DNA of 64,000 bases from Chryseobacterium sp. BGARF1 (GTDB lineage: Bacteria; Bacteroidota; Bacteroidia; Flavobacteriales; Weeksellaceae). Shown here one piece after another: positions 20,318 through 28,035 of this stretch (the stretch's first letter is position 1; the number at the start of each line of letters is the position of its first letter). The notes beneath the pieces were generated by a model. The model was not told where the DNA came from. It saw only the letters and a program-made list of their open reading frames with translations, and ran no database searches. A program made the position numbers and the translations under genes. Where the stretch lies: assembly GCF_001677955.1 (NCBI RefSeq), contig NZ_LELA01000042.1:124001-188000 (forward strand). The letters are read 5' to 3'.

Positions 20318-20463
20318 TTTAACCGCAAAAGCATCAAAAGAAATGATTGAAAAAAGAAAAATTCAAAAGTTTACAAAATGTAACTTTTGAATATATTATT
20401 TGTTTTGTTAGCTTTTGAAAAACTTATAATCAGTTAAAATCTTTTGCTCCTTTTGCGGTTTAA
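20318..20463. repeat. 146-nt element with terminal inverted repeats
   Basis: The ends TTTAACCGCAAAAG (20318-20331) and CTTTTGCGGTTTAA (20450-20463) are inverted repeats, and the similarity continues inward for about 12 more bases with a few mismatches. An internal hairpin has arms at 20361-20371 and 20382-20392. No gene fits inside. The size and ends suggest a MITE-like or palindromic repeat element. No clear target-site duplication is visible. Apart from this and the heptamer array, the gap 20158-20497 holds nothing I can name. Confidence 0.65.
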
Positions 20464-20497
20464 AAAATTCGCTCCAAAACACAGGAACATTAACCGC

Positions 20498-21754
20498 TTA
20501 TTTCCTGGAAAATGTTTTAATGAGAGTATTGATTTCATCTTTAGAAATAATATAATCTTTAATTTTAAAATCGGTAGACTGATAAAATTTCCAGAATAAT
20601 ATGCTTGCTGAAACTACATACGATAAGGTCGTTACAAAACAGGCGCCCCAAATTCCCCATTTCGGAATGGCAAAAAACGAAAAAATAATAGTTATCAATA
20701 ATCCTACAATCGATTTTATATTTAATATTTTCAACTCTTTAATTCCTGAAAAATAATAGCCAATCATGTCACTTACTGCAATTGCCAAAATTCCGGGAGC
20801 TAATAAAAGCATGATGAGCTTAGTTCCACTAAATTCTTTTCCAAAAATAAACGGGTACACAAAATCCGGAATAATCAAAATTCCCAATACAAAAACAAAC
20901 ATCAATGTGAATGAAAGCTTAAGTGAAGATTTCGTTTTAACAATAGACTCTTCCCTGCTCTCGCTATTTACGACATCAGAATAGAGAACGACCGCGATAC
21001 TTCTTGTAATCGTCCATATGGCTTCTGAAAATGTGATTCCGATAGAAAATATCCCGACAACAGCAATTCCTTCAAAGTATTCTAAAAAGTAAAAAGAAAG
21101 CCTATAATTTAAGAACTGAATAAATGCGCTCAATTGGGTTTTCCAACCGTATTCGAACATATTGATGAATACCGATTTTGAAAATGAAAATTCTGAAAAT
21201 TTACATTTCTTCAGGATCAGAATAAGACTCGTCAGAAACAGAAATGCTAAGCAGAAAATCTGAGCTAAAAAGTACACCGAAACGTCTTTCAGTTTAACAA
21301 TATAAATCAGAATTGCGATAAATAAAACATGAACAAGCTGTTGTAAAACAGTATAAATATTGAAAAACCGAATATTCTGCGTCCCAATAAACAGACTAAT
21401 ATTGGTTGATAAAAGTGATGAAAGAACAGAAATACCAATCAAATAACACAAAAATTCATTCTGAATGGCCGCAAAACTGAATATCAAAGGAACCGCAGTT
21501 CCTACAATGAGCGACCAAAGATAAGAGTAAACCAAGACCTGCTCTACCTTAAATTTTCTTGCAAAATAAGAGGTGCTGCTTCCCGAAAAAATACTGCTGA
21601 AAAAACTAACCAGAGCAACATTGGCAATCACAATTGATATCGTGCCTTTTCCTTCACTTCCCCACATATTGGTAGAAAAGATGACCAGACCAAAGCTCAA
21701 AATCAAAATCAAGAACCTCGAAATAAAAGTCTGAACAACTTTAAGCTGCTTCAT
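20498..21754 (-). CDS. polysaccharide flippase (Wzx/MATE-like)
   Basis: The 418-residue protein is almost all membrane helices (about 12), with the N-terminal pattern QTFISRFLILILSFGLVIFS seen in oligosaccharide flippases of the MVF/Wzx superfamily. Such proteins move lipid-linked sugar units across the inner membrane. Its start overlaps the stop of the upstream glycosyltransferase by 4 nt (21751-21754), so the two are translationally coupled and probably serve one surface polysaccharide. The sugar itself cannot be told from sequence. Confidence 0.85.
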   Translation of the reverse strand: MKQLKVVQTFISRFLILILSFGLVIFSTNMWGSEGKGTISIVIANVALVSFFSSIFSGSSTSYFARKFKVEQVLVYSYLWSLIVGTAVPLIFSFAAIQNEFLCYLIGISVLSSLLSTNISLFIGTQNIRFFNIYTVLQQLVHVLFIAILIYIVKLKDVSVYFLAQIFCLAFLFLTSLILILKKCKFSEFSFSKSVFINMFEYGWKTQLSAFIQFLNYRLSFYFLEYFEGIAVVGIFSIGITFSEAIWTITRSIAVVLYSDVVNSESREESIVKTKSSLKLSFTLMFVFVLGILIIPDFVYPFIFGKEFSGTKLIMLLLAPGILAIAVSDMIGYYFSGIKELKILNIKSIVGLLITIIFSFFAIPKWGIWGACFVTTLSYVVSASILFWKFYQSTDFKIKDYIISKDEINTLIKTFSRK

Positions 21755-22893
21755 TTGCTGTTTTTTGGTAATGAATTTTTAATAAAGTTAACAAAGGAAT
21801 TCTTGATGACATTCCAATTGTAATTTTGCATAAATTCTTTTCTGGCATTGGCTGCATGATGATCGTATAGTTGCGGTTCGTTAAGATAAGCTTCAATATG
21901 ATCCGCAATCTTTTTAGAATCATTTGGATTCACCAAATATCCAAAACCGGAAACATCCATGTGTTTTCTTATTCCTCTCAAGCTTGAATAAATAATCGGT
22001 TTTCCGGCGCCCATGTAATAGAATAATTTGATGGGAAGCGAATGATGATTTTCAAAGTTAAACGCTCTCAAATCAAAACAAATATCGGCATCAGCAAAAG
22101 CTTTTGTAAATTCTTCGAAAGAAGTCGGTTTTCTGATTTCGATATTTTTTACTGAAGATTGAGCAAGAATATCCGAGAAATAAATTTCGTCCGCTTTTTT
22201 TCTGGCAGAACCTACAATCAATATTTTAATATTTAACTGAGGATTTCTTTTGTGAAGCTCTTCAACTGCATTGAAAAAATTCCCGATTCCTTTATCTTCT
22301 GAAATTGCGCCTGTGTAACAAAGTATTATTTCGTTTGGATTTACCTCCTTAATATTTTCAGAAACAAACCGTTCGTGAGGATAATAAGGCAAAATAATTT
22401 TCTTTTTAAAAGAAAAAAAATAAGCCAATGGAAACTTTTTGGTTTCTTCACCAAAGATAAAATGAGTGCTTAAAAAACCAGCGTACAGCTGAATCAGGAA
22501 AAATTTTATTCCGTGAACAAATTTCATCAGAAAACTAAAATCCTGAAGCATCGACATCGCCGGATACCATTCTGTGATATCGTAAACGATGCTTACTTTC
22601 TTCGTTTTACGATATTTGTTTGCTGCAAATACGGCAATCGGTTCAGAACAGATGATACAATCCGGTTGAAAAGAATTACAGACTTCCGTAAACTTCTGAA
22701 TTTTTGTTTGTACAGATTGATTTAAAACATCAAAAGATTCTATCTCAATACCATCAACCTTTCCTTTAAAAGCAGCTGTTAAACTACAAATCTTAACGTC
22801 AAAACCATTAATCACCAATTCTTTTGCCTGATGAAAAAAGATTCTGTCATCATCATAATTATGCGCAGTGGTGAGGAATAGAATTTTTGGCAT
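21751..22893 (-). CDS. glycosyltransferase (GT-B fold, family 4-like)
   Basis: The 380-residue protein has the two-domain GT-B layout. The N-terminal domain opens MPKILFLTTAHNYDDDRIFF. The C-terminal domain has the donor-binding start CYTGAISEDKGIGNF near residue 190 and the GKPIIYSSLRGIRKH stretch near residue 285. It is expected to add a sugar from a nucleotide donor to a growing lipid-linked glycan on the cytoplasmic face. The stop overlaps the flippase start by 4 nt. The neighbours asnB, a flippase and a multi-span membrane protein point to surface polysaccharide synthesis. Confidence 0.88.
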   Translation of the reverse strand: MPKILFLTTAHNYDDDRIFFHQAKELVINGFDVKICSLTAAFKGKVDGIEIESFDVLNQSVQTKIQKFTEVCNSFQPDCIICSEPIAVFAANKYRKTKKVSIVYDITEWYPAMSMLQDFSFLMKFVHGIKFFLIQLYAGFLSTHFIFGEETKKFPLAYFFSFKKKIILPYYPHERFVSENIKEVNPNEIILCYTGAISEDKGIGNFFNAVEELHKRNPQLNIKILIVGSARKKADEIYFSDILAQSSVKNIEIRKPTSFEEFTKAFADADICFDLRAFNFENHHSLPIKLFYYMGAGKPIIYSSLRGIRKHMDVSGFGYLVNPNDSKKIADHIEAYLNEPQLYDHHAANARKEFMQNYNWNVIKNSFVNFIKNSLPKNSK

Positions 22894-22909
22894 AGAAGTG
22901 TTTATTCAA

Positions 22910-22955
22910 AAAATTCCTCATCAGTTTCTACGAATCAGAAACCAAGAGGAATTTT
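22910..22955 (-). terminator. branched hairpin terminator after the 162-residue gene
   Basis: The outer arms AAAATTCCTC (22910-22919) and GAGGAATTTT (22946-22955) enclose an inner hairpin, GTTTCT / AGAAAC (22924-22929 and 22937-22942). It lies downstream of the stop at 22974 on the minus strand. Confidence 0.7.
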
Positions 22956-22973
22956 CATTATTTTATTAAGGAA

Positions 22974-23462
22974 TTATTTTATGGTAACTGCCCAACTTTT
23001 GCTGAAAGGCAATAAAAAGTTTCCTAAAAATTCTAAATACGTGTTTTTTGAGAAATCAAAAACTTCAATGTCTTTTGAAAGTTCTCCGCTTCTGATTTTA
23101 TTTTTAAAATCGATAAGCTTTAAGGTTTTCACTTCTCCGTTTTCTACAAAGCTGGCTTTCATTCTGTCGAATAATCCCAACTGGTATTCTTCATCGATTT
23201 CTCTCATTATTTTGCCTAAAGCATCGATGCTGCAACCAGAAGCCATTTCTTTTTCCTCATCAACACAAATGATGATAAACTGATTTTTTTCAATTTTAAA
23301 AGATGACGAAAGCGGTTTTCCGTGGGCTGCCCAGCCTGCCAAGAAATCGTATAATTTCTCTGTAATCACTTTGGCTTCTTTTGTTGTGAAAGGTCTTGAT
23401 GCGGGATATATAATAACTCTGTAATCGTTTGCTTCAACAATATTAGATTCTTCAATTTTCAT
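22974..23462 (-). CDS. conserved flavobacterial protein, often mislabelled ABC transporter ATPase
   Basis: The 162-residue protein matches a family present through Flavobacteriia (ANDYRVIIYPASRPFTTKEA near the start and WAAHGKPLSSSFKI in the middle). Databases commonly name it ABC transporter ATPase, but no Walker A, Walker B or signature motif can be seen. I would therefore treat it as unknown. It is soluble, without signal peptide or membrane segment. It lies 24 nt downstream of a membrane protein gene on the same strand and has its own terminator. Confidence 0.8.
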   Translation of the reverse strand: MKIEESNIVEANDYRVIIYPASRPFTTKEAKVITEKLYDFLAGWAAHGKPLSSSFKIEKNQFIIICVDEEKEMASGCSIDALGKIMREIDEEYQLGLFDRMKASFVENGEVKTLKLIDFKNKIRSGELSKDIEVFDFSKNTYLEFLGNFLLPFSKSWAVTIK

Positions 23463-23486
23463 TCTGAATAAATTTAAAGAGTAAAA

Positions 23487-24617
23487 TTACGCATTTTTCC
23501 TGAGTTGGAAACCATTGTATTTTTTGCTCAATGCATACAGAAGTACAATAAAAAGCAGAAGAACAAAACCTAAAAAGAATCTCAGATTAGCACTATCAGG
23601 AAAGAATACAAACTTGATATAAATATTAACAAAGAATAATAAAGACAAAATTCTGACCCACCAATCTTTGGAAAAATAAAAGGTTGATACCACTAAAATC
23701 AAGGAACCTAAAGTTATTTTTTTGAAGTTGATTAATTTAAATAGCAGAAAATCAAAATATTTCTGAAAAGTAAAATCTGCTTTTTCAGCCGAAATTATTG
23801 GTCTTCTGTAAAAGAAGCTGTCATAGAAAAGGTCTTTCCAACCTGGGTAATTGTAATATTTAATGATTGCAACATAGATAATCGCAATTGAAAATCCTTG
23901 AATGATTAAACTATAATTGATCTTTTTATTTTCTTTAAAATATTTAAAAACGAAAGCTACAAAAAGATAACTCATTGCAAACAGCACATAATCTGGCCTG
24001 ATTAAAACGCAGCAAAGAAGGAAAATAAATTGTAATAATTCTGATTTTTTTTGAAGCAGACTAATGATAAAAAGCATTAGAAAGACAAAAACGAACATAT
24101 CCGGTGTAGGATTTTGCGCCATATCTCTTACCGGAGGAAACCAAAATACAAATAAGGAAAGTAGCGGTGCAATAAAATAGTTTTTGGGAAACAGTAGTTT
24201 TAAAATATAAAACATCAGTAAACCACAAATAAAATAGGAAAAAATATTGACCATAAGAACCGAAAGAGGTCCTGTAAATCCTAGTTTATACAATACATAA
24301 ACTGCAGCATTAAAACCTATTTTAATCTTATAATACGGCAATTGTTCGCCAAAGGCTTTATAATCTGCGTAGAAAACTTCATTGGCATGATTGTAATGAA
24401 GAATATCGTTGAATTCTTTTTTTGAAGCCTCTTTTTCAATATCAGAATACACCTTTTCCTGTGCTTTTTTTGCATCATCAGGAAATTCCCAGGAATAAAC
24501 ACTGCCTAAATATCCAGGCATATCCCAATCATAAACCCTATTTTGATAGCAGGAAAAAGTAAGAAAACTTAAACTTATAATAAAAAAAAGAAAGGATAAA
24601 CCCCATTTTAAATTCAT
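23487..24617 (-). CDS. multi-span membrane protein, GT-C-like layout
   Basis: The 376-residue protein has about nine to ten membrane helices. A long hydrophilic loop after the first helix (residues 25-100, with YDWDMPGYLGSVYSW) carries acidic residues, which is the layout of GT-C glycosyltransferases that use lipid-linked sugar donors. I recognise no named family, so the enzymatic role is a suggestion. It lies close to the glycosyltransferase and flippase on the same strand, which fits surface glycan assembly. The short C-terminal tail is basic. Confidence 0.65.
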   Translation of the reverse strand: MNLKWGLSFLFFIISLSFLTFSCYQNRVYDWDMPGYLGSVYSWEFPDDAKKAQEKVYSDIEKEASKKEFNDILHYNHANEVFYADYKAFGEQLPYYKIKIGFNAAVYVLYKLGFTGPLSVLMVNIFSYFICGLLMFYILKLLFPKNYFIAPLLSLFVFWFPPVRDMAQNPTPDMFVFVFLMLFIISLLQKKSELLQFIFLLCCVLIRPDYVLFAMSYLFVAFVFKYFKENKKINYSLIIQGFSIAIIYVAIIKYYNYPGWKDLFYDSFFYRRPIISAEKADFTFQKYFDFLLFKLINFKKITLGSLILVVSTFYFSKDWWVRILSLLFFVNIYIKFVFFPDSANLRFFLGFVLLLFIVLLYALSKKYNGFQLRKNA

Positions 24618-24734
24618 ATGTAGATTTTATTTTTTTTAAAGGACATATGCAATCGTGGTTTCTATATCAATATCTAGGTTTCAAAATCACGGCGATTTCA
24701 TAACTCAAGATTTATCCTTTCTGGAAATATATAT

Positions 24735-25520
24735 TTACAAATCTTCAGCTTCCGCCAAAAGTTCTACGATATCTTTTACTTCAACTTCCGTATTTTTATT
24801 GAAATGTTTTACACCATCGGTCAGCATCGTGTTGCAGAACGGGCAACCTGTTGCAATGATTTTAGGCTCGAAAGAAAGCGCTTCTTCTGTTCTTTCTACA
24901 TTAATGTCTTTTTTACCTTTTTCAGGTTCTTTAAACATCTGTGCTCCACCTGCACCGCAGCAAAGACCATTGGTTTTGCAACGTTTCATCTCAACCAATT
25001 CGGCATCCAGCTTTTCTAAAAGCATTCTTGGAGCTTCATACTCATCATTGGCTCTTCCTAAATAACAAGGGTCGTGGAATGTAATTTTTTTACCTTTGAA
25101 ACTTCCGCCTTCAATCTTCAGTCTGCCTTCATTCATCAATTCTTTTAAGAATTGGGTATGATGAATCACTTCATAGTTTCCACCTAAATTAGGATATTCA
25201 TTTTTAAGCGTATTGAAACAGTGCGGACAAGCCGTAACAATTCTTTTCACTTCATAGGCATTCAGAATTTCAATATTCGTCATTGCCATCATTTGAAAAA
25301 CAAATTCGTTTCCTGCACGTTTTGCGGGATCACCGGTACAACTTTCTTCCTGTCCTAAAACAGCGAATTCAACACCTATTTTATTTAAAATTTTGCAGAA
25401 CGCCTTAGTTATTTTTTTGGCTCTGTCATCGAAACTTCCAGCGCAACCTACCCAGAAAAGAACTTCCGGAGATTTGCCTTCCATTGCGTAATCCGCCATT
25501 GTTTTTATATTGAAATCCAT
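24735..25520 (-). CDS. Fe-S binding protein with two CCG domains (HdrB/LutA-like)
   Basis: The 261-residue soluble protein has two cysteine-rich CCG domains. The first includes CAGSFDDRAKK and ACPHCFNTL, the second CKTNGLCCGAGGAQMF near residue 190 and TGCPFCNTML near residue 235. Such domains bind [4Fe-4S] clusters in heterodisulfide reductase subunit B, GlpC and lactate dehydrogenase LutA. With the membrane-bound ferredoxin protein upstream it probably forms a quinone-linked electron-transfer complex of unknown substrate. The longest frame opens with TTG at 25529, but the ATG at 25520 is the better start. A 7-nt-unit array separates the two genes. Confidence 0.88.
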   Translation of the reverse strand: MDFNIKTMADYAMEGKSPEVLFWVGCAGSFDDRAKKITKAFCKILNKIGVEFAVLGQEESCTGDPAKRAGNEFVFQMMAMTNIEILNAYEVKRIVTACPHCFNTLKNEYPNLGGNYEVIHHTQFLKELMNEGRLKIEGGSFKGKKITFHDPCYLGRANDEYEAPRMLLEKLDAELVEMKRCKTNGLCCGAGGAQMFKEPEKGKKDINVERTEEALSFEPKIIATGCPFCNTMLTDGVKHFNKNTEVEVKDIVELLAEAEDL

Positions 25521-25527
25521 TTTGTTC

Positions 25528-25597
25528 AATTTGAAAATGTGAGAATTTGAGAATTTGAAAATGTCTTAGGTTAGTCAATTTTCAAATTTTCAAATTG
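25528..25597. repeat. inverted array of 7-8-nt units between the Fe-S genes
   Basis: The left arm repeats GAATTTGA and AAAATGT (25528-25564). The right arm is CAATTTTCAAATTTTCAAAT (25576-25595). The arms are complementary. Unit length wavers between 7 and 8 here. Confidence 0.65.
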
Positions 25598-25610
25598 TTT
25601 AATTATCTAA

Positions 25611-26942
25611 TTAGTCTTTTGCCCAGTTCAGACGGTCTGCCTGATTGTATTGCCAAGGTGCAGCATTGTTTTCTACATTGGTCATCATCAGATTCAATTC
25701 CTGTGGTGCTGCAGATTGCTCCATCACCAAGAATCTTCTCATTTCGAAAATAATAGAAAGCGGGTCTAAAAGTATCGGACAAGCCTGAGTACAAGCATTA
25801 CAAGTGGTACAAGCCCAAAGTTCTTCCTTCGAAATGTAATCGTTCAACAATTTTTTACCGTCGTCTTCAAACTTCCCGTTTTTATCAATGTTTCTACCCA
25901 CTTCTTCGATACGGTCTCTTGTTTTCATTAAAATAGCTCTCGGTGAAAGCTTTTTACCGGTGATATTTGCAGGACAAACAGAAGTACATCTTCCGCATTC
26001 TGTACAAGAATAAGCATTCAATAACTGAACCTGGTTCAAATCAAAAACATCTTCTGCACCAAATTTTGAAGGAGCTTCATCTGCACCTTCAGCCGGAGCG
26101 GCGTAAGGATCTGCATTTGGATCCATCATTAATTTGATTTCTTTGGTAACAGACTCAAGGTTATTGAATTTTCCGTACAAATCAAGATTGGCGTACCAAG
26201 TACTTGGAAATGCAAGAATAATATGTAAATGTTTAGAATAATAAAGGTAATTCATAAAGAACAGAATCCCTATAAAGTGGAACCACCAAGCTCCTCTTTC
26301 AACAATTTCTAAAAATATATTATCAAAACTAAAAATTTCTAAGAAAGGAACCAACGTCATTTCACTGATTGGAAAACTTCCATGTGCAGCCAAAACTCCT
26401 CTTTGTTGTAAAATGAAATCTGAAGAATTCATTGTGAAGAAAGCCACCATTAAGGCAAATTCAATAATTAAAATCCAATTCGCATCGTTTTTTGGCCATC
26501 CGAAAAGTTCTTTCATCGTCAGTCTTTTCACTCCGTAAAAATTTCTACGAATAAAGAAAAGTACCACTCCAACAATTACTAAAAGTGCTAAAACTTCTAA
26601 TGTTGCCGTGAAAAAACTGTAGAAAGTATGTCCGAAAATTGTAGATAAGAAACGGTGAGTACCGAAAATCCCGTCAACGATAATTTCGACTAATTCGATA
26701 TTAATAATTACGAAACCAACATACACAAAAAGGTGCAAAACACCTGCAACAGGCCTTGCTGACATTCTGCTTTGTCCCATCGCAACTCTTGCCATGGTTT
26801 CCCAGCGCTCAGCTTTTCTGTCGCTGCGATTAATTTCTCTTCCTAATCTTATATTTCTGTAAATCTTCAGAAGACTTTTTCCAAAAAGTCCGAAGCCAGC
26901 AATCAACAAAATCAGAAAAAACACATTATCAAGATACTGCAT
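25611..26942 (-). CDS. membrane-bound 4Fe-4S ferredoxin-type reductase subunit (HdrC/NarI-like fusion)
   Basis: The 443-residue protein has an N-terminal membrane region of about five helices, probably binding heme b as in NarI-type subunits. A C-terminal domain carries two [4Fe-4S] motifs: CTECGRCTSVCP near residue 315 and CTTCNACTQACP near residue 375. It would pass electrons between membrane quinone and the CCG-domain partner encoded next to it. This pair is common in Flavobacteriia next to an MCE gene, as here (13 nt away). The physiological electron donor or acceptor is not known to me. Confidence 0.88.
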   Translation of the reverse strand: MQYLDNVFFLILLIAGFGLFGKSLLKIYRNIRLGREINRSDRKAERWETMARVAMGQSRMSARPVAGVLHLFVYVGFVIINIELVEIIVDGIFGTHRFLSTIFGHTFYSFFTATLEVLALLVIVGVVLFFIRRNFYGVKRLTMKELFGWPKNDANWILIIEFALMVAFFTMNSSDFILQQRGVLAAHGSFPISEMTLVPFLEIFSFDNIFLEIVERGAWWFHFIGILFFMNYLYYSKHLHIILAFPSTWYANLDLYGKFNNLESVTKEIKLMMDPNADPYAAPAEGADEAPSKFGAEDVFDLNQVQLLNAYSCTECGRCTSVCPANITGKKLSPRAILMKTRDRIEEVGRNIDKNGKFEDDGKKLLNDYISKEELWACTTCNACTQACPILLDPLSIIFEMRRFLVMEQSAAPQELNLMMTNVENNAAPWQYNQADRLNWAKD

Positions 26943-26955
26943 ATCGTAGATTTTT

Positions 26956-27906
26956 TTAGTCTTTACTGTTCTTACCGAAAACTGAGAAATTAATATATCT
27001 CTTAGGATTCGCTTTCATATCCTCAATCAAAGAGTTCAGATTAGTAGATGCAGAATTCAGATTGTTGTACAACTGATCATCTTTCATAATCTTCCCTAAA
27101 CTACCTTCGCCTTTGTCAATTCCAGAAATTACACCATTCAACTTTCCAACTGTTGCATCAAGATTAGCAATCGTTTGATTCAGTTGTTTTGTATCGATAC
27201 TTTCGGCAAGATTTCCGTATTTGTCTAAAGTTGTCTTACCACTTTTCATGGTTAAACTAGCTTCATCAAGAACTTTCTGAAGTTTAGGATCGTTATTACC
27301 AACCAATTTGTTAACGCTTCCCGCTGTAGTTTCTAATGCTCCAACCGTTTTGTTTAAGTTATGAAGCAATACTTTGATCTCTTCTCTGTTTTGAGCATTC
27401 ATCACCTGATTAGCATTTGCCATCAAAGAATCAACTCTGTGCAAAACAGTTTGCAACTGATCTTTTACAGGACCCACCTGAGAAGAAAGGCTGTTCATCA
27501 TTCCCAATTTGAAAGCACCTTTTAAAGTATCTCCATCTTTTGCAGTAGGACCACCATAAAAAAGATTTACTCTCATTTCTTTACCGCCCATTAAGCTTGG
27601 TTCAAAAATTTCTAAATTGGAATTTTTTGAAAATTCAAAATTATCATCTACGGTAATCTTTACGATGAAATGTATTTTTCCGTCACTAGTCGTCTGAGGA
27701 ATTATTTTATCAACCTGCCCTACCTTCAGACCATTAATGGAAACTGGAGAAGACTGTGTAAGCCCTTCCACATTATCATATTTTGCGTAAAATATATTGT
27801 CTGTAGTAAAAAGGCTTCTGCCTTTCATAAACTGAAATAAAATCACGAAGCCAACAATAGCTAATATCGCGATTAAACCAGCCTTTAATTCTTTACTGAA
27901 TTTCAC
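26956..27906 (-). CDS. MCE/MlaD family lipid-transport protein
   Basis: The 316-residue protein has one N-terminal membrane helix (residues 9-26) followed by an MCE domain (about 36-115; LTQSSPVSINGLKVGQVDKI is the family signature). A long helical, coiled-coil region follows to about residue 300. MCE proteins form periplasmic rings or tubes that carry phospholipids between membranes. The start codon is GTG; no better upstream start is seen. The matching permease and ATPase are encoded 16 kb away (43547-45114), so the system is split in this genome. Confidence 0.92.
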   Translation of the reverse strand: MKFSKELKAGLIAILAIVGFVILFQFMKGRSLFTTDNIFYAKYDNVEGLTQSSPVSINGLKVGQVDKIIPQTTSDGKIHFIVKITVDDNFEFSKNSNLEIFEPSLMGGKEMRVNLFYGGPTAKDGDTLKGAFKLGMMNSLSSQVGPVKDQLQTVLHRVDSLMANANQVMNAQNREEIKVLLHNLNKTVGALETTAGSVNKLVGNNDPKLQKVLDEASLTMKSGKTTLDKYGNLAESIDTKQLNQTIANLDATVGKLNGVISGIDKGEGSLGKIMKDDQLYNNLNSASTNLNSLIEDMKANPKRYINFSVFGKNSKD

Positions 27907-27980
27907 TTGGTAAATTTTTTCTAATGTAGCAAATATAGCACATTTTAAATTAATGTTTCTCTTTATTGCTCTGCGTTAAA

Positions 27981-28015
27981 TACAAAAAAAGCGCCAAAAT
28001 AATTTTGGCGCTTTT
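27981..28015 (-). terminator. rho-independent terminator after the PpiD/SurA-type gene
   Basis: A 13-bp stem, AAAAGCGCCAAAA with TTTTGGCGCTTTT (27987-27999 and 28003-28015), is followed on the minus strand by a run of seven T. Confidence 0.9.
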
Positions 28016-28035
28016 ATATTTTTTAGATTAGAATT

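Noticed and set aside
22974..23462. ABC transporter ATPase name
   Set aside because: No Walker A, signature or Walker B motif is present in the 162 residues.
24655..25065. 136-codon plus-strand frame opposite the Fe-S gene
   Set aside because: Ser-rich shadow frame antisense to a well-recognised gene.
25521..25529. TTG start for the CCG-domain Fe-S protein
   Set aside because: An ATG three codons later fits better, and the bases before it belong to a repeat.
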